Shown here: one piece after another, positions 23,867-33,686 of the stretch
Layout of the letters: each line of letters starts with the position of its first letter
How positions within the stretch are numbered: the first letter of the stretch is position 1
Origin: Platycnemis pennipes
Lineage: Eukaryota > Arthropoda > Insecta > Odonata > Platycnemididae
Length of the DNA: 64,000 nucleotides
Assembly (NCBI GenBank): GCA_933228895.1
Contig: OW121854.1
Span: 4,033,131 to 4,097,130, forward strand
Reading direction: 5' to 3'
The notes under the pieces: generated by a model
What the model saw: only the letters and a program-made list of their open reading frames with translations
Databases searched by the model: none
Told to the model about the DNA's origin: nothing
Made by a program: the position numbers and the translations under genes

Positions 23867-24274
23867 CTAACTGTGCATCATTATCCAATATATCCAAAGA
23901 TGCCTTCGATGGTATGCTTGGGTCGAACGAAGAGTCGGTAACACTTAACAGAGAATGTTCTTCACCGTCTGGAGTTCTCCTTACCGAGGCCAGAGCTTCG
24001 GAAAAAGATTCTCGATTCTCGATAGTACCCGTCAGCCTACTTGATGAGCCTCGTTTGAGATTTTGATCTGAGGGTACACTCATCATACTGAAAATTATTA
24101 TGAAAAATTGATACCTCCACATAACAGGAACAGGATACAAAAAAAAATCAGAGGTTATTCTTACCTTATAAATCTGCCACGGTTGTTATTGACGGTGGAA
24201 GTTGCTTCAGGCAACTGCGTTCCTAAAATTGTTTCATCTACGAAATTGTTGTCACCACTTACAAACTTGGACAT
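23867..24274 (-). CDS. Two 5' coding exons of a host gene
   Basis: Exon 1 (24165-24274) begins at an ATG and encodes 36 codons plus two bases (MSKFVSGDNNFVDETI...), ending at a strong donor AG|GTAAGA. Exon 2 (23867-24087) has acceptor TAATAATTTTCAG and donor G|GTAAGT and adds 73 codons rich in Ser, Asp and Glu (SSRLTGTIENRESFSEAL, SLLSVTDSSFDPSIPSKASL). Phases match across the intron. The composition suggests a disordered N-terminus; I recognise no domain. A likely 5' UTR exon ends near 24711 (AACAG|GTGCGT). It may be the start of the gene whose later exons lie at 11.1-13.8 kb; if so the intron contains most of the transposons in between. Confidence 0.6.
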
Positions 24275-24330
24275 TTTTGCCGTTGAATGGTCGCCGACTT
24301 CAGCAACAACGAATTAATAAATTGAAACTT

Positions 24331-24604
24331 TTTAGAAACCAGCACAAACGTTAGCACAGTAATAAAACCACACCACGTGAACTGATACAAAAGCGACCAA
24401 AACCACGCCACGAGAAATTAGGCGACAATATTGCATTATTTAGAAATGCAACCAAAATGTTTACGACCAGAAATAGATGTTGGCGGAATATATTTAGAAA
24501 CCAGCACAAACGTTAGCACAGTAATAAAACCACACCACGTGAACTGATACAAAAGCGACCAAAACCACGCCACGAGAAATTAGGCGACAATATTGCATTA
24601 TTTA
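24331..24604. repeat. Perfect 112-bp direct duplication upstream of host gene
   Basis: 24331-24442 and 24493-24604 are identical by eye, offset by 162 bases. They lie just upstream of the ATG at 24274 and probably in 5' UTR or the first intron. Each copy carries a pyrimidine-rich tract on the minus strand that could act as a splice acceptor. Confidence 0.85.
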
Positions 24605-24813
24605 CTAAAAATGGTAACAAATTGCAGCATGAAATATTTATGAAATAATTATAAACCAACACAGATTTTAGCACAGTACTGTAAACAGATATTGAAATGA
24701 ATACGCACCTGTTGTACTTTGTCCACCAGAACAAAAATCGTCCACCACGTACCGTTCACGAAATGAAAATGAGCACATTTCTCCGTGTTTCTATAGCTTC
24801 TCACCTGTAAAGC

Positions 24814-25000
24814 CGGATTCACATGGGAGCGGAATGCGTGCGGAAGGCGGAAAGGCGTTTAGCCAATCAACTTGCTCTAATGTGGGAACGGACCGGAGGA
24901 ATTGAGATGGAAAAGAAAATTCAAAGAGCTCCTAGCCAATCACAAGAGAGGGTGCGGAAAAAAGGGGGCGGAAAGTGTTGGTGGAAATTCTTAATATTTT
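24814..25000 (+). repeat. GC-rich dispersed repeat starting GCCGGATTCACATGGG
   Basis: Begins with GCCGGATTCACATGGG and continues with GCGGAA/GGCGGAAA blocks and CCAATCA motifs. Related sequence occurs at 60716-60812 (+) and 28085-28226 (-). The terminal motif alone recurs at 31380-31397 (-). It looks like the end of a DNA transposon family or a promoter-borne repeat. Confidence 0.6.
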
Positions 25001-26886
25001 CCGCAGTCCGCAGGAGAATTGTGACGTATGCTCAAAAGTAGCTCGAAGTGATTTCAAAAACAATGACACAGCGACACCCGACGCATCTTGCGGGAAACTT
25101 CAAGCCGAACAAAATATCAAGTCAGCACACTTTCGAGTGACTAGCCCACATTTTGGATAGCTGTCGCACGGAAGAACCCCAAATTAATGAGATCAAGACC
25201 TATTCATGACGAAGGAAATCAAAATTTTCCCCTGATCAATCGCTCAGCTGATAATTATAGCATTTCATGAAAAATTGAAAAATTTGAGAGCAAATCAAAG
25301 CCCCTCAGCTCTTTTAAGCATTTGAAAAGTGATTCCAGAGGTTATTGTAGTTTCTATTTTTGTCATGTTGGCTCTAATTACAAAATTTCCCATGCTGAAT
25401 GAAGGAATTGTCATTTATGTAATATATGGGTGATTACAACTCAAATCAGCTGAATGGGTGATATCAACTCAAATCAGCTGATTTGAGTCAGGGGACACTC
25501 CCCTTCCTAGGAAGGATAGTGAATCGTTGATCACATTATATATCCTGTAACTGAATACATGTTAAATTTTGCATAAATCAATGGCTTCCAATGTATGCAA
25601 ATGTCCACTATTAATGTTTTATGTCCAGGTTCTCAAATAAAGGCATCAATATTCATCAAGGGAATCCCTACTGCTTTCACATAGGTAAACTTTAGGAAAG
25701 TGCTGAAGGTCACCTAGGACATGATTTCGCTGAATCTACCAAGTCTGAGATGAAGATGCCCATATATAACACATTATTATGTTAAAACATGATCAAGTGA
25801 TCCAGCGGAACTCCATTATTTTCAAAATACAATTTTTTTGTTCTCTTGCCTTCCCTGCAGGCACGCTCATATTCGTTTATATAAACCTTGTATCAACGAC
25901 AGGGAAAAGGTTGATGCGCTGGCGTTGATTATGAGTTGAGCTCAATGTTATGTATGCCGTTGAGTCTGGGTTGACTGTCATGAAAATCCTTTTCATATCG
26001 CCCGATTTGTGTGGTTTTGAGCGCTCAGTCTTTTGCTAAAAGTTGGTGTTAAGTTATTCGCATAGTGAAGATGTAATAAATGTTTGTGTGTCAGCGTTAT
26101 TACCAACATTTTTTTCTGAAATTGATTAAATTTCTCAGAATTAATGGATACATCAAATTGAACGGCATATATACCAATGCTTGCCTCTATAAAATATAAA
26201 TATTCTCTACGCAATTTGTCATGTTGATTGCATGTTTCTTGAGTATGCGGAATTCAGGGCTAAAAGAACGATTAATTGTGTTCGGCCAATCATTCCCGAG
26301 GGATATTTATAATTCCGAGATTGGATCCAATTGGATACTCATATCGCGATATAGTATACGCGTATGCTATAGTAAATTCGTATACGATAAATAGCAATGT
26401 GAATGATGAACGTATTTACTCATTAATTTACTAATTTATTTAAGCATCTCTTTGAGAAATTCGTATGCTTTTATAGTATTTATTGTCGAGGATACGGAGG
26501 ACGGAAGTGAAACAAATTTTTATTAGATAGTCGATCGTCTGCATATTCATAAAACCGCGCATTACACGAGCTGAATGCGTGTTGGAATATTATAAAATGC
26601 AAACGTCAGCATAGGAAAATGAATCCTATAATATTATATACATTAATGCATTCGTTAAAGTGCGTTATTTATAAACTGCAATATAAATATTTACTTTTGG
26701 GTCCTTCGTTTCCATGGATGTCCAAGGTTTGCGGCAAGATTGTTGAGTCTATCAATAGGTCCATATTATGGTCATTGATCTTTATCTTAACTAAAAGATA
26801 ACAACTAATTATTTTAAAATAGCTGAGAACATTTGTGGAAAAACGCGTGCCGTTTGGAGTGGACATTGAAGACGCATTCATGAAGT
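25001..26886. other. Nothing recognised
   Basis: Mixed AT-rich sequence, only short frames. A 26-bp direct duplication is visible at about 25435-25490 around AACTCAAATCAGCTGA. Confidence 0.4.
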
Positions 26887-26939
26887 ACTTGGATATTGAT
26901 CAATATCCAAGTTTAAATGGTCTTCGAAGACCATTTAAA
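26887..26939. repeat. Two adjacent perfect palindromes (26 bp and 28 bp)
   Basis: 26887-26912 and 26912-26939 are each perfectly self-complementary, with centres ATTGATCAAT and CTTCGAAG. They share one base. Either could form a loopless cruciform or serve as paired binding sites for a dimeric protein. Confidence 0.9.
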
Positions 26940-28084
26940 GAGTCTTTAACCCTTTAAATTTATTGCTTTCTTGTTTCCGGCATTGACGGAAGAGAATTTG
27001 TGTATACCTCTTCATGCCGAATTCAAACTTCTTCGGGAAGATTGAAGGTAAGTTCATGCATTTCCTCAGCTTCCCAATCTATATTTTTAGCAGAATAAGT
27101 AGCATGCATTTGGAGAAAAATTTGGCATATAATAGGAGTTGTAATAAAAACGACTAATGTACTAGTGCATGAGGGTTACGGGTGTTACTTAATTAGTTTC
27201 TCGGCATATATTACAGCTTCGTAAGAATCCCGAAAGGTAGTTATAAGCCATACAGCTGTGACAAGGACCCAACGGTGGAGGCTTCTACAAAGGGAGGCGC
27301 GGGAACATGTAATCGGCCGTAATAACGTCGGAGAGGAGGATATGAAGTATAATGAGCCAATACTGCCAGTCAAAAGAAGCTTGGGGGAATGGTTCCGTGT
27401 CTCAAAATCAAGGACTGCTGAAGGGAAAAGACGGAAAAGTGGCAACATGAACCAATTGAGGAAGATAACATAGAATACATAATTGATTTGTGATACTCCT
27501 TATTGCAAAATAAATGTATTACATTGAATAAGTGATTTATTTCATGGAGTTCCCTCTGAAATTCCCTTAGTCTGTATTTCTAATAAAATAAAAAAATTTA
27601 AAATACGGGTATTAAATTACGTATTAGTAAGAAGTTATGCCGCCAGATAGAGCTACTGTCTGCAGTTGGTGGATCTTACTGCTTGGATCTGCCGGTAGAT
27701 GACTCTGTTGCTCGTTTAGATCAATGGTTTACATGAAATTGGTTAAATTTGATGCCATGATTTATATAGAGTTTATATGGAGTTTATATAAAGTTGATAT
27801 CGACGGTTGTGCACGTTTCCCTGCTGTTGATGTGATTTTTACATGAACGATGTATCAACGGAGGATTATGTGCTTGCTGGGTTCTTAACGAAATAAGATT
27901 TCCTATCAATGAAAGGAATGACGTGATCCATCAAAGGATGATTAATATAAATTCCAAAGCGAGGGTCTGTCAGATACAGGATCAAATTAGTGGTCACATG
28001 ACAAATACATCTAGAGAGTAAATACAACATCGTAAATTCAATCGCGATAGAAGAAGAGTTGATCGTGACACGGCGTCCAAGTAA
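26940..28084. other. Mostly unassigned; possible 3' exon near 27211-27471
   Basis: A plus frame from about 27258 to 27471 (MTRTQRWRLLQREAREHVIG..., basic) follows an acceptor-like ATATATTACAG. It is followed by AATAAA at 27511, so it might be a terminal exon. No domain is recognised and the support is weak. The rest holds nothing identifiable. Confidence 0.25.
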
Positions 28085-28226
28085 GAATTGGTCCGCTCCG
28101 TCCGCTCTTTTTCGTTCCGCGGTTCCAGTTCCAGTCACTATTCCTTCCATTCTGCCTCTCTGTTGGGCGTTTCTGATTGGTTTCCGCAATTTCCGCCGTC
28201 CGCACTTTCCGCCCCATGCAGGGAGT
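28085..28226 (-). repeat. GC-rich dispersed repeat, second copy
   Basis: Read on the minus strand, GGGGCGGAAAGTGCGGACGG and the following CCAATCAGAAACGCCCAACA match 60732 onward almost exactly, then diverge after about 85 bases. It lies about 240 bases upstream of the THAP-like exon at 28462. Confidence 0.75.
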
Positions 28227-28461
28227 GTGTAAATAGGAGGCCCCAGTAGGTGGCAGGCCGTACGGTTTTTTGAAGAAAATTCCCGCGCATTTAATCGAGT
28301 CTCTAGATTTCGCCAGTCGTAGCGCTGCCTATGCCAACTGTCCGGCTTCTTCGCAAAGTGCATTTGAAAGTGCCTGTGTTAGCTGCAGTTTTGAAGGACT
28401 TAATACTGCTGTTCTTGGAGATTTGTCAGTGATTCTGTGCAGCAGACTTCCTGAAGAAACA

Positions 28462-28572
28462 ATGAGTAAGTCACGGGGTTGTTTTGAGCCTGGCTGCGCC
28501 TCAGGATATGAAGCCACGCTTAAGGAAAATAAGAGGTTGGGGATAAGGAACTAAAGTTTGTTGAAGCCAAAG
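28462..28572 (+). pseudogene. THAP-like first exon with a stop codon
   Basis: Thirty-seven codons from ATG (MSKSRGCFEPGCASGYEATL...) to a donor AAG|GTTAGT. Length and spacing are identical to the exon at 50121-50231, with about 60% identical residues, including CxxxxC-like and GYE motifs. Codon 31 is TAA where the paralogue has AGA (Arg). The C-x-x-PGC start resembles THAP zinc fingers (C2CH), as found in P-element-type transposases and THAP proteins, but His and the second Cys would lie in a later exon. Confidence 0.5.
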
Positions 28573-28578
28573 GTTAGT

Positions 28579-28900
28579 GTGATATCTTTAACAATGGGAT
28601 ATATCCAGTGATGCATTGCAGGCGTCGTATTGTTAAGTCTGTATCGAATATTTTAGCGCCTTAATCGTAGATCAGTTTAGATTGTACTCCAAAACAATGT
28701 GGTTGAACGCATCGTGTACCGCATGGCTGGGCTGCGCTTGTGATATCTTTAAGTGTGGGAGATATCATGTAATGCATTGTAAACGTCTTAGTATTAAGTC
28801 AGTATTGATTATTATAGTGATTTAATTCAAGATCGGTTGATATTGGGCTCAAAACTAATGTGGCTGAACGCATTGTGTACCGCATGGCTTAGCTGCGTCA
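28579..28900. repeat. Two-unit tandem repeat, period 161 bp
   Basis: Units start at 28579 and 28740 with GTGATATCTTTA and share GAACGCATYGTGTACCGCATGGCT near their ends. It lies in the presumed first intron of the THAP-like locus. Confidence 0.85.
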
Positions 28901-29092
28901 TGAGACGCCATTTTCGAAATTAAGTCTTAGACGGATGAATGTAGTGCCTAGCTAACATGCATGCATTTTTGCCTTTGTTTTTCATCTCATATAGCCGACC
29001 AATATAAATTATATCATACCGAAGTATTTTCATTACGTTATGTGCACGTAGTCGCGGGTGTTCATGTTTGAGGTATAACTCCGTAACGTCAC

Positions 29093-29118
29093 CACAGTCT
29101 AAACATGTTTAGACTGTG
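29093..29118. repeat. Perfect 26-bp palindrome
   Basis: CACAGTCTAAACA followed directly by its reverse complement, with no loop. Confidence 0.9.
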
Positions 29119-29880
29119 ACTTCACTAAGACTTAAATGGATAGACGTAATTCTAATAATTCAATCGCATTAATAATAAAGTAGGTAATACTGAGAATAAT
29201 TCTCCTAAAAATTTGAGGTGGACCGCTTCTCTAATGGTGTTAAAAATATAGTAATAGCACAAGCTACTATGGGAGGTTCGCGATTGCGAGGGAAATCCGG
29301 AAGTTGAAATGTTTTGTTATTAAAGCAGATGTTACGTAAATTAATTGTTTAATGGACGCCAACAAAGGTTCGTTATAGGTGGTATCATGTCCGATGCATT
29401 AACAGTTACATGGAGAGTTCCCCTACAGGGAATGGTAATGAACCCCTTCCATTTCTTTTATGCATCAACTATATATGTGCCATAGTAGTAGCAAGCTTAG
29501 ACTTATTGTAGACGACGCGGTAATTTACCGGGAAATATCAAATGTAAAAGATAGTGAATCATTCGAAATATAGGAATTCAAGTTTGAGGCGATATCGCAT
29601 AAAAATAGCATTCACATGAATGCTAGTTTTAAATAAACCTAATAGCGAGTGGAAATAAATGTTTGGAAGAGGAATAACTAAAACGATCACTAGAGCAATT
29701 CATATAACATCAGTAAAACATAACAGAGATGTTACAGTTTCTTAGAAATTATCGCGGGGAAGACATCCGTGAGATATATCCGGCCAATTGCCAACAATAA
29801 TGAAGGATTTAAGAATAGGGGAATAAGGAAAAGGGACAGAAATCCAAAGGAAGATGGTACTTTTCACTTGCTAGGCCCGA

Positions 29881-29926
29881 CCTAAAATATGCAGTGAATA
29901 CATAGGTATTCACTGCATAATTTAGG
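29881..29926. repeat. Hairpin, 21-bp stem with 4-base loop
   Basis: Arms 29881-29901 and 29906-29926 pair at 20 of 21 positions around an ATAG loop. The core is ATGCAGTGAATAC. It is too short for a standard pre-miRNA; it may be a MITE relic or foldback. Confidence 0.85.
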
Positions 29927-32900
29927 TTATTTAAAATGACTTAGGTTTGATTACAGATCCAGATAGTGTGAGGGTATTGAAATCAATATAGAAGGATTAG
30001 GTTGTAATTATTTCAGACCACAGGTTAAAATACCGATTAAAACTCCTGCAGGAGTGTAAGACTTACAGATTCTCTGAATATGTGACGAAATTATTGAAAG
30101 TCCAATCATACTTTTGGCAGGGTGGATTATGAAGATGTTTTGTAATGAGATGTATCACAGAGAGTTTCAAATTTTCGTTTTTTTGCACATATTTAGGGTC
30201 AGTAACTGATTATAGTTAAGGTACATATGGAAATCAAAATAGATGTTGTACAAATTGTTGTTGATGCAAAATAGATTAAGATGGTAGAAATTTTTTGAAA
30301 TATACATTTTTGACATAAGATATGTGTTTGTGTTGTGATTATATAAAGGTAATAATGTCTTGTGTGCTGGAGTGACTGACTAATCGAGTAGGTTCTATTT
30401 CATTGCTTTACATGTACTATGAATTTAGTGTCATTTGTAGCTAACATTTAATTTGTGTGGAAAATGTTGATCCGATATTTTCCTTGGCGGTGGCATTGTG
30501 CCTCTCAGATACATGTAAGGACTAAATTCATGGAGAAGTTTAGTACACGTTTGGTGATAGTTCAGCTGCTGCCACACACCTTTGTGGTGGAGATGAAAGT
30601 AAGATAGATGTTGTTAGTATCTAGGGATAGATGAATACTGTAGATGAATAATATACTGTTGGCAAAATGCGTTCTTTTTCATTGTCAATTGTTCAAGTCA
30701 TTGTGTACACTTTCTTTGATATTTCAATAAATACATCTAACTGTTAATTTACTCATTTTGTACTGTTCTTTGCAGTTTTTTATGGAATAATATATCGGTT
30801 TGCAAAATGCGTTCTTTCTCATTGTTAATTGTTTAAGTCTTTGGCGTTTCCCAGTTTATATTAGCGTGTATGAGGTTTTACTAAGGTTTAAGTTACTCTA
30901 TCTCCCGATTGTCACTACCGTTTTTCATTTCCTATAGCAGTTGTGAGAGTGCGTGTCTCCGTGACCGTGCCTTGGTTAACACTTCTTTAACTTACGATCT
31001 AAAGTAACCCGCGTAGCATATTCTCGTTGCCTTTTTATTAGAGCTATGACACAGAGGTTTTTTGTATTAGTACGATGCCGGAATGTTAGGCTTTCGAGCT
31101 GTGTCTTTTTTTACCTATCATTTAGTGTGTTTCAACTGTATTTTACAAGAACATAGCACCAGGGCTTTTTCAATATTTTTAATTCTATTCTGCAGTCCTT
31201 TATTACTTGTTTTCGAACGAAAATGCTCCTCTCGCAACGTATTTGCGACGGGCTTATACTCACGTTTGTCGGGCGCTTCGCGATGCCAGCGCCACTTTGG
31301 GGGAACCTATTTTACGCGACTGGGCTGGTATCAATGGCTTCGCGGGACTCGGGAATCCTATTAATATAGTATCCCTGGCCCCATGTGAATCCAGCTAACA
31401 GTAGCACCACGGGCGGTCAACTCAATGAAAAAATAGTTTGACAAGATTTGGAGGTGAAACTCAAAACGTCACGTGTCAACACCTACCGCATCTTAGAATG
31501 CCTACCGTAACTAGCTGAGATTTTAAAGGCAATTTCAGCCATGGAGCACGCAGTTCTACATACAACCGCTAGATGGCAGAACTTCTACAGATTCATTATT
31601 CCTTCTTTACTATATCATTTATTCTTGATACTATTAATTCCGTTATCTTTTTCGTATTAATCAAGTTTTCGGCGTTAAGTACAGCAACCCGGAATGGGAA
31701 ACAGTGCATGATTGATTAAATAAGGAAAAAGTCCAAGCTCAACTTGCTAATCTCACGTACACACGACTAATTACTAATTGAGAAGCCACACTAATCACTA
31801 AATTCTCGGCAGTTTGCACTAAGTTAACTATTCCAAGACCGTTCTACTTCATACACGAAGTAAATACTGCATTATCTTCATCGATGGAAATTAAATATCG
31901 TCACCAGATGTATATGACAAGGCGCAAACTCTGAAAATAAATACGTGGACATGATTTCATATTCAAAAGAAATAGAAATTTGTACCTTTTGTACAAGAAG
32001 AAGTTTATTTGATTGGCAAAAATTACAAATACACCAGTGATCATCTATTGGTCAAATCACGATTTGACCAATCGTAAATTTTCAAGATAGAGGTAACAAA
32101 ATATACATAAGCTATTTTTATTCAGTAACCCATCTGCAGCCTCCATTACAAAAACCTGCCTGTTATGTAAACGATTAATTGTCAGACAACAGAAATAATT
32201 TTTCATTAAGATCTGCACAAGTCCCACAAAATATCAATGATACAGCAAGTGACTCACTTACAACAGATTTGATTTAATAAAAAAACGTTACCATAGTTAA
32301 CAGTAAATTCACATCAACTGCATGCTAATTAATTCAACAACATAAAAGGCATTAAAATTAATATTTAACTATAATAATATCTATCCCAATTAAACATGGA
32401 GGGGCTCAACAGAATGGCTCAATGGCACAGAATTCTCAATTGACATAAAGGCATAATGATCCTTCATCAATGACAGGTTCATAACAATGGACATAAACAA
32501 ATAAGTTACTTATCTACACTACCAGGCCAATATGCCTTGAAACTACAGAAATTTTAATGAATTGCTATGAAATTCAGGAAAAATTTGCATTAAAATATAT
32601 CAGGACTGAAGTTAATTAATGCCCTGAGCTTGCCATCATTTAGGATTAATAACATAGATGCACACACTAGCACAGGTGCACAAATGATGAGTGATGAGGT
32701 CCACATCACAATGAAAACAGGTTAAACACAGTTTTGATTTAATGTCTTAAGACGCATGTATGTCATATGGCAATGATAGGTGGAGAAAGAACTCCCCAAA
32801 TCAGGATTGATAACGAACCCATGATTGTATCTAAAGTATAACTGGTACAACAGAATTCTGATAATTATTTTGTATTTAAATACCCCACATTCTAAAGCGA

Positions 32901-33009
32901 TCGAAAATTGTACTAAAAAAAACTCAAGCATAAACTCATTTCTGCAGAGCAATGAGCTCTGACAAAACGATGTTTTGATTTGAGGACCACACATTTCCTA
33001 ACCCCCGAT

Positions 33010-33497
33010 TGTTAGGGTGTACGGTATTAACAGAAATGAGTTTTTGTTTTGTATTATGTACATCTACATCTACACGATACCCTGCAGGCCACCGCGAGGG
33101 TGTGTGGCAGGGGGTGAAGGTCACCAAGCATTCACTACTAGCATGCAAGCAAGCAACTAAAGGGTCTCATGCAACTAGATTGTTAGTATCTATAGTATTT
33201 GAGGGGTTAATACATGCATCATGCACTACAGAATACTCTAAAATATTTCCCCTACCTATCCCATTCCTATGCTGCCTATTCTGTTCTCTTATAGTACGGG
33301 GGAAAAATGCCATTTTGAATCTATCTGTACGACAATCTATCTCTCTAATCTTATTTATCTGGTCGAATGTGGTCGAATGTATAATGTGGTGGCAGCACTG
33401 GGCGGAGTTCGCAAGGCGTTGTGCTTTTGTTTTGTTTTAGAGTGTGTGCCCAGTGCATTCTGAACCTAGTTGAATAAAAAGTTTTGACCAGCTAACA
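33010..33497 (+). repeat. Copia 1 left LTR, interrupted
   Basis: TGTTAGGGTGTACGG to CAGCTAACA. The 167-bp LTR is split after 33060 by a 316-bp insertion with a 5-bp duplication. Confidence 0.9.
33061..33376 (+). mobile_element. Short retroposon-like insertion in the Copia LTR
   Basis: Starts CATCTACATCTACACG, includes GGTGTGTGGCAGGGGGTGAA and ends in a 10-bp tandem repeat (GGTCGAATGT twice). ATGTA flanks both sides (33056-33060, 33377-33381). The start resembles a widespread arthropod interspersed repeat with ACATCTACATCTACA and GTGTGTGGC blocks. It must be younger than the Copia insertion. Confidence 0.7.
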
Positions 33498-33512
33498 GGT
33501 TATGGGCCCAGG
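33498..33512 (+). promoter_or_regulatory. Copia 1 primer site, internal half of initiator tRNA-Met
   Basis: GGTTATGGGCCCAGG follows the LTR directly and is complementary to the anticodon-arm region of initiator tRNA-Met (CTGGGCCCATAACC). Drosophila copia uses the same half-tRNA priming. Confidence 0.8.
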
Positions 33513-33627
33513 GCGTTTACGAGTGCGTGCCCAGGGCGTTTTACGAGTGCGTGCCCAGGGCGTTTTACGAGCGCGTGCCCAGGGCGTTTTACGAGCGCGT
33601 GCCCAGGGCGTATTACGAGCGTGTGAA
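33503..33627 (+). repeat. Five tandem 25-27-bp repeats in the Copia 1 leader
   Basis: Units of the form GTGCCCAGGGCGTTTTACGA repeat five times from the primer site onward. The first unit includes the GGGCCCAGG of the primer site, so the array probably grew by slippage from it. Confidence 0.85.
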
Positions 33628-33686
33628 TGAGGTTACGAAATTAGGAATCACGAATTTCGAAAACGTGCGTAGGTATTGTCGGCGAA

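Larger units (their letters stand above)
28901..31399. other. No gene recognised; hairpins and short duplications
   Basis: Contains a perfect 26-bp palindrome at 29093-29118, a 21-bp-stem hairpin at 29881-29926, and a ~55-bp duplication (GCAAAATGCGTTCTTT...) near 30662 and 30800. The region is otherwise AT-rich with a GC-richer end at 31.2-31.4 kb. No coding sequence I can support. Confidence 0.45.
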
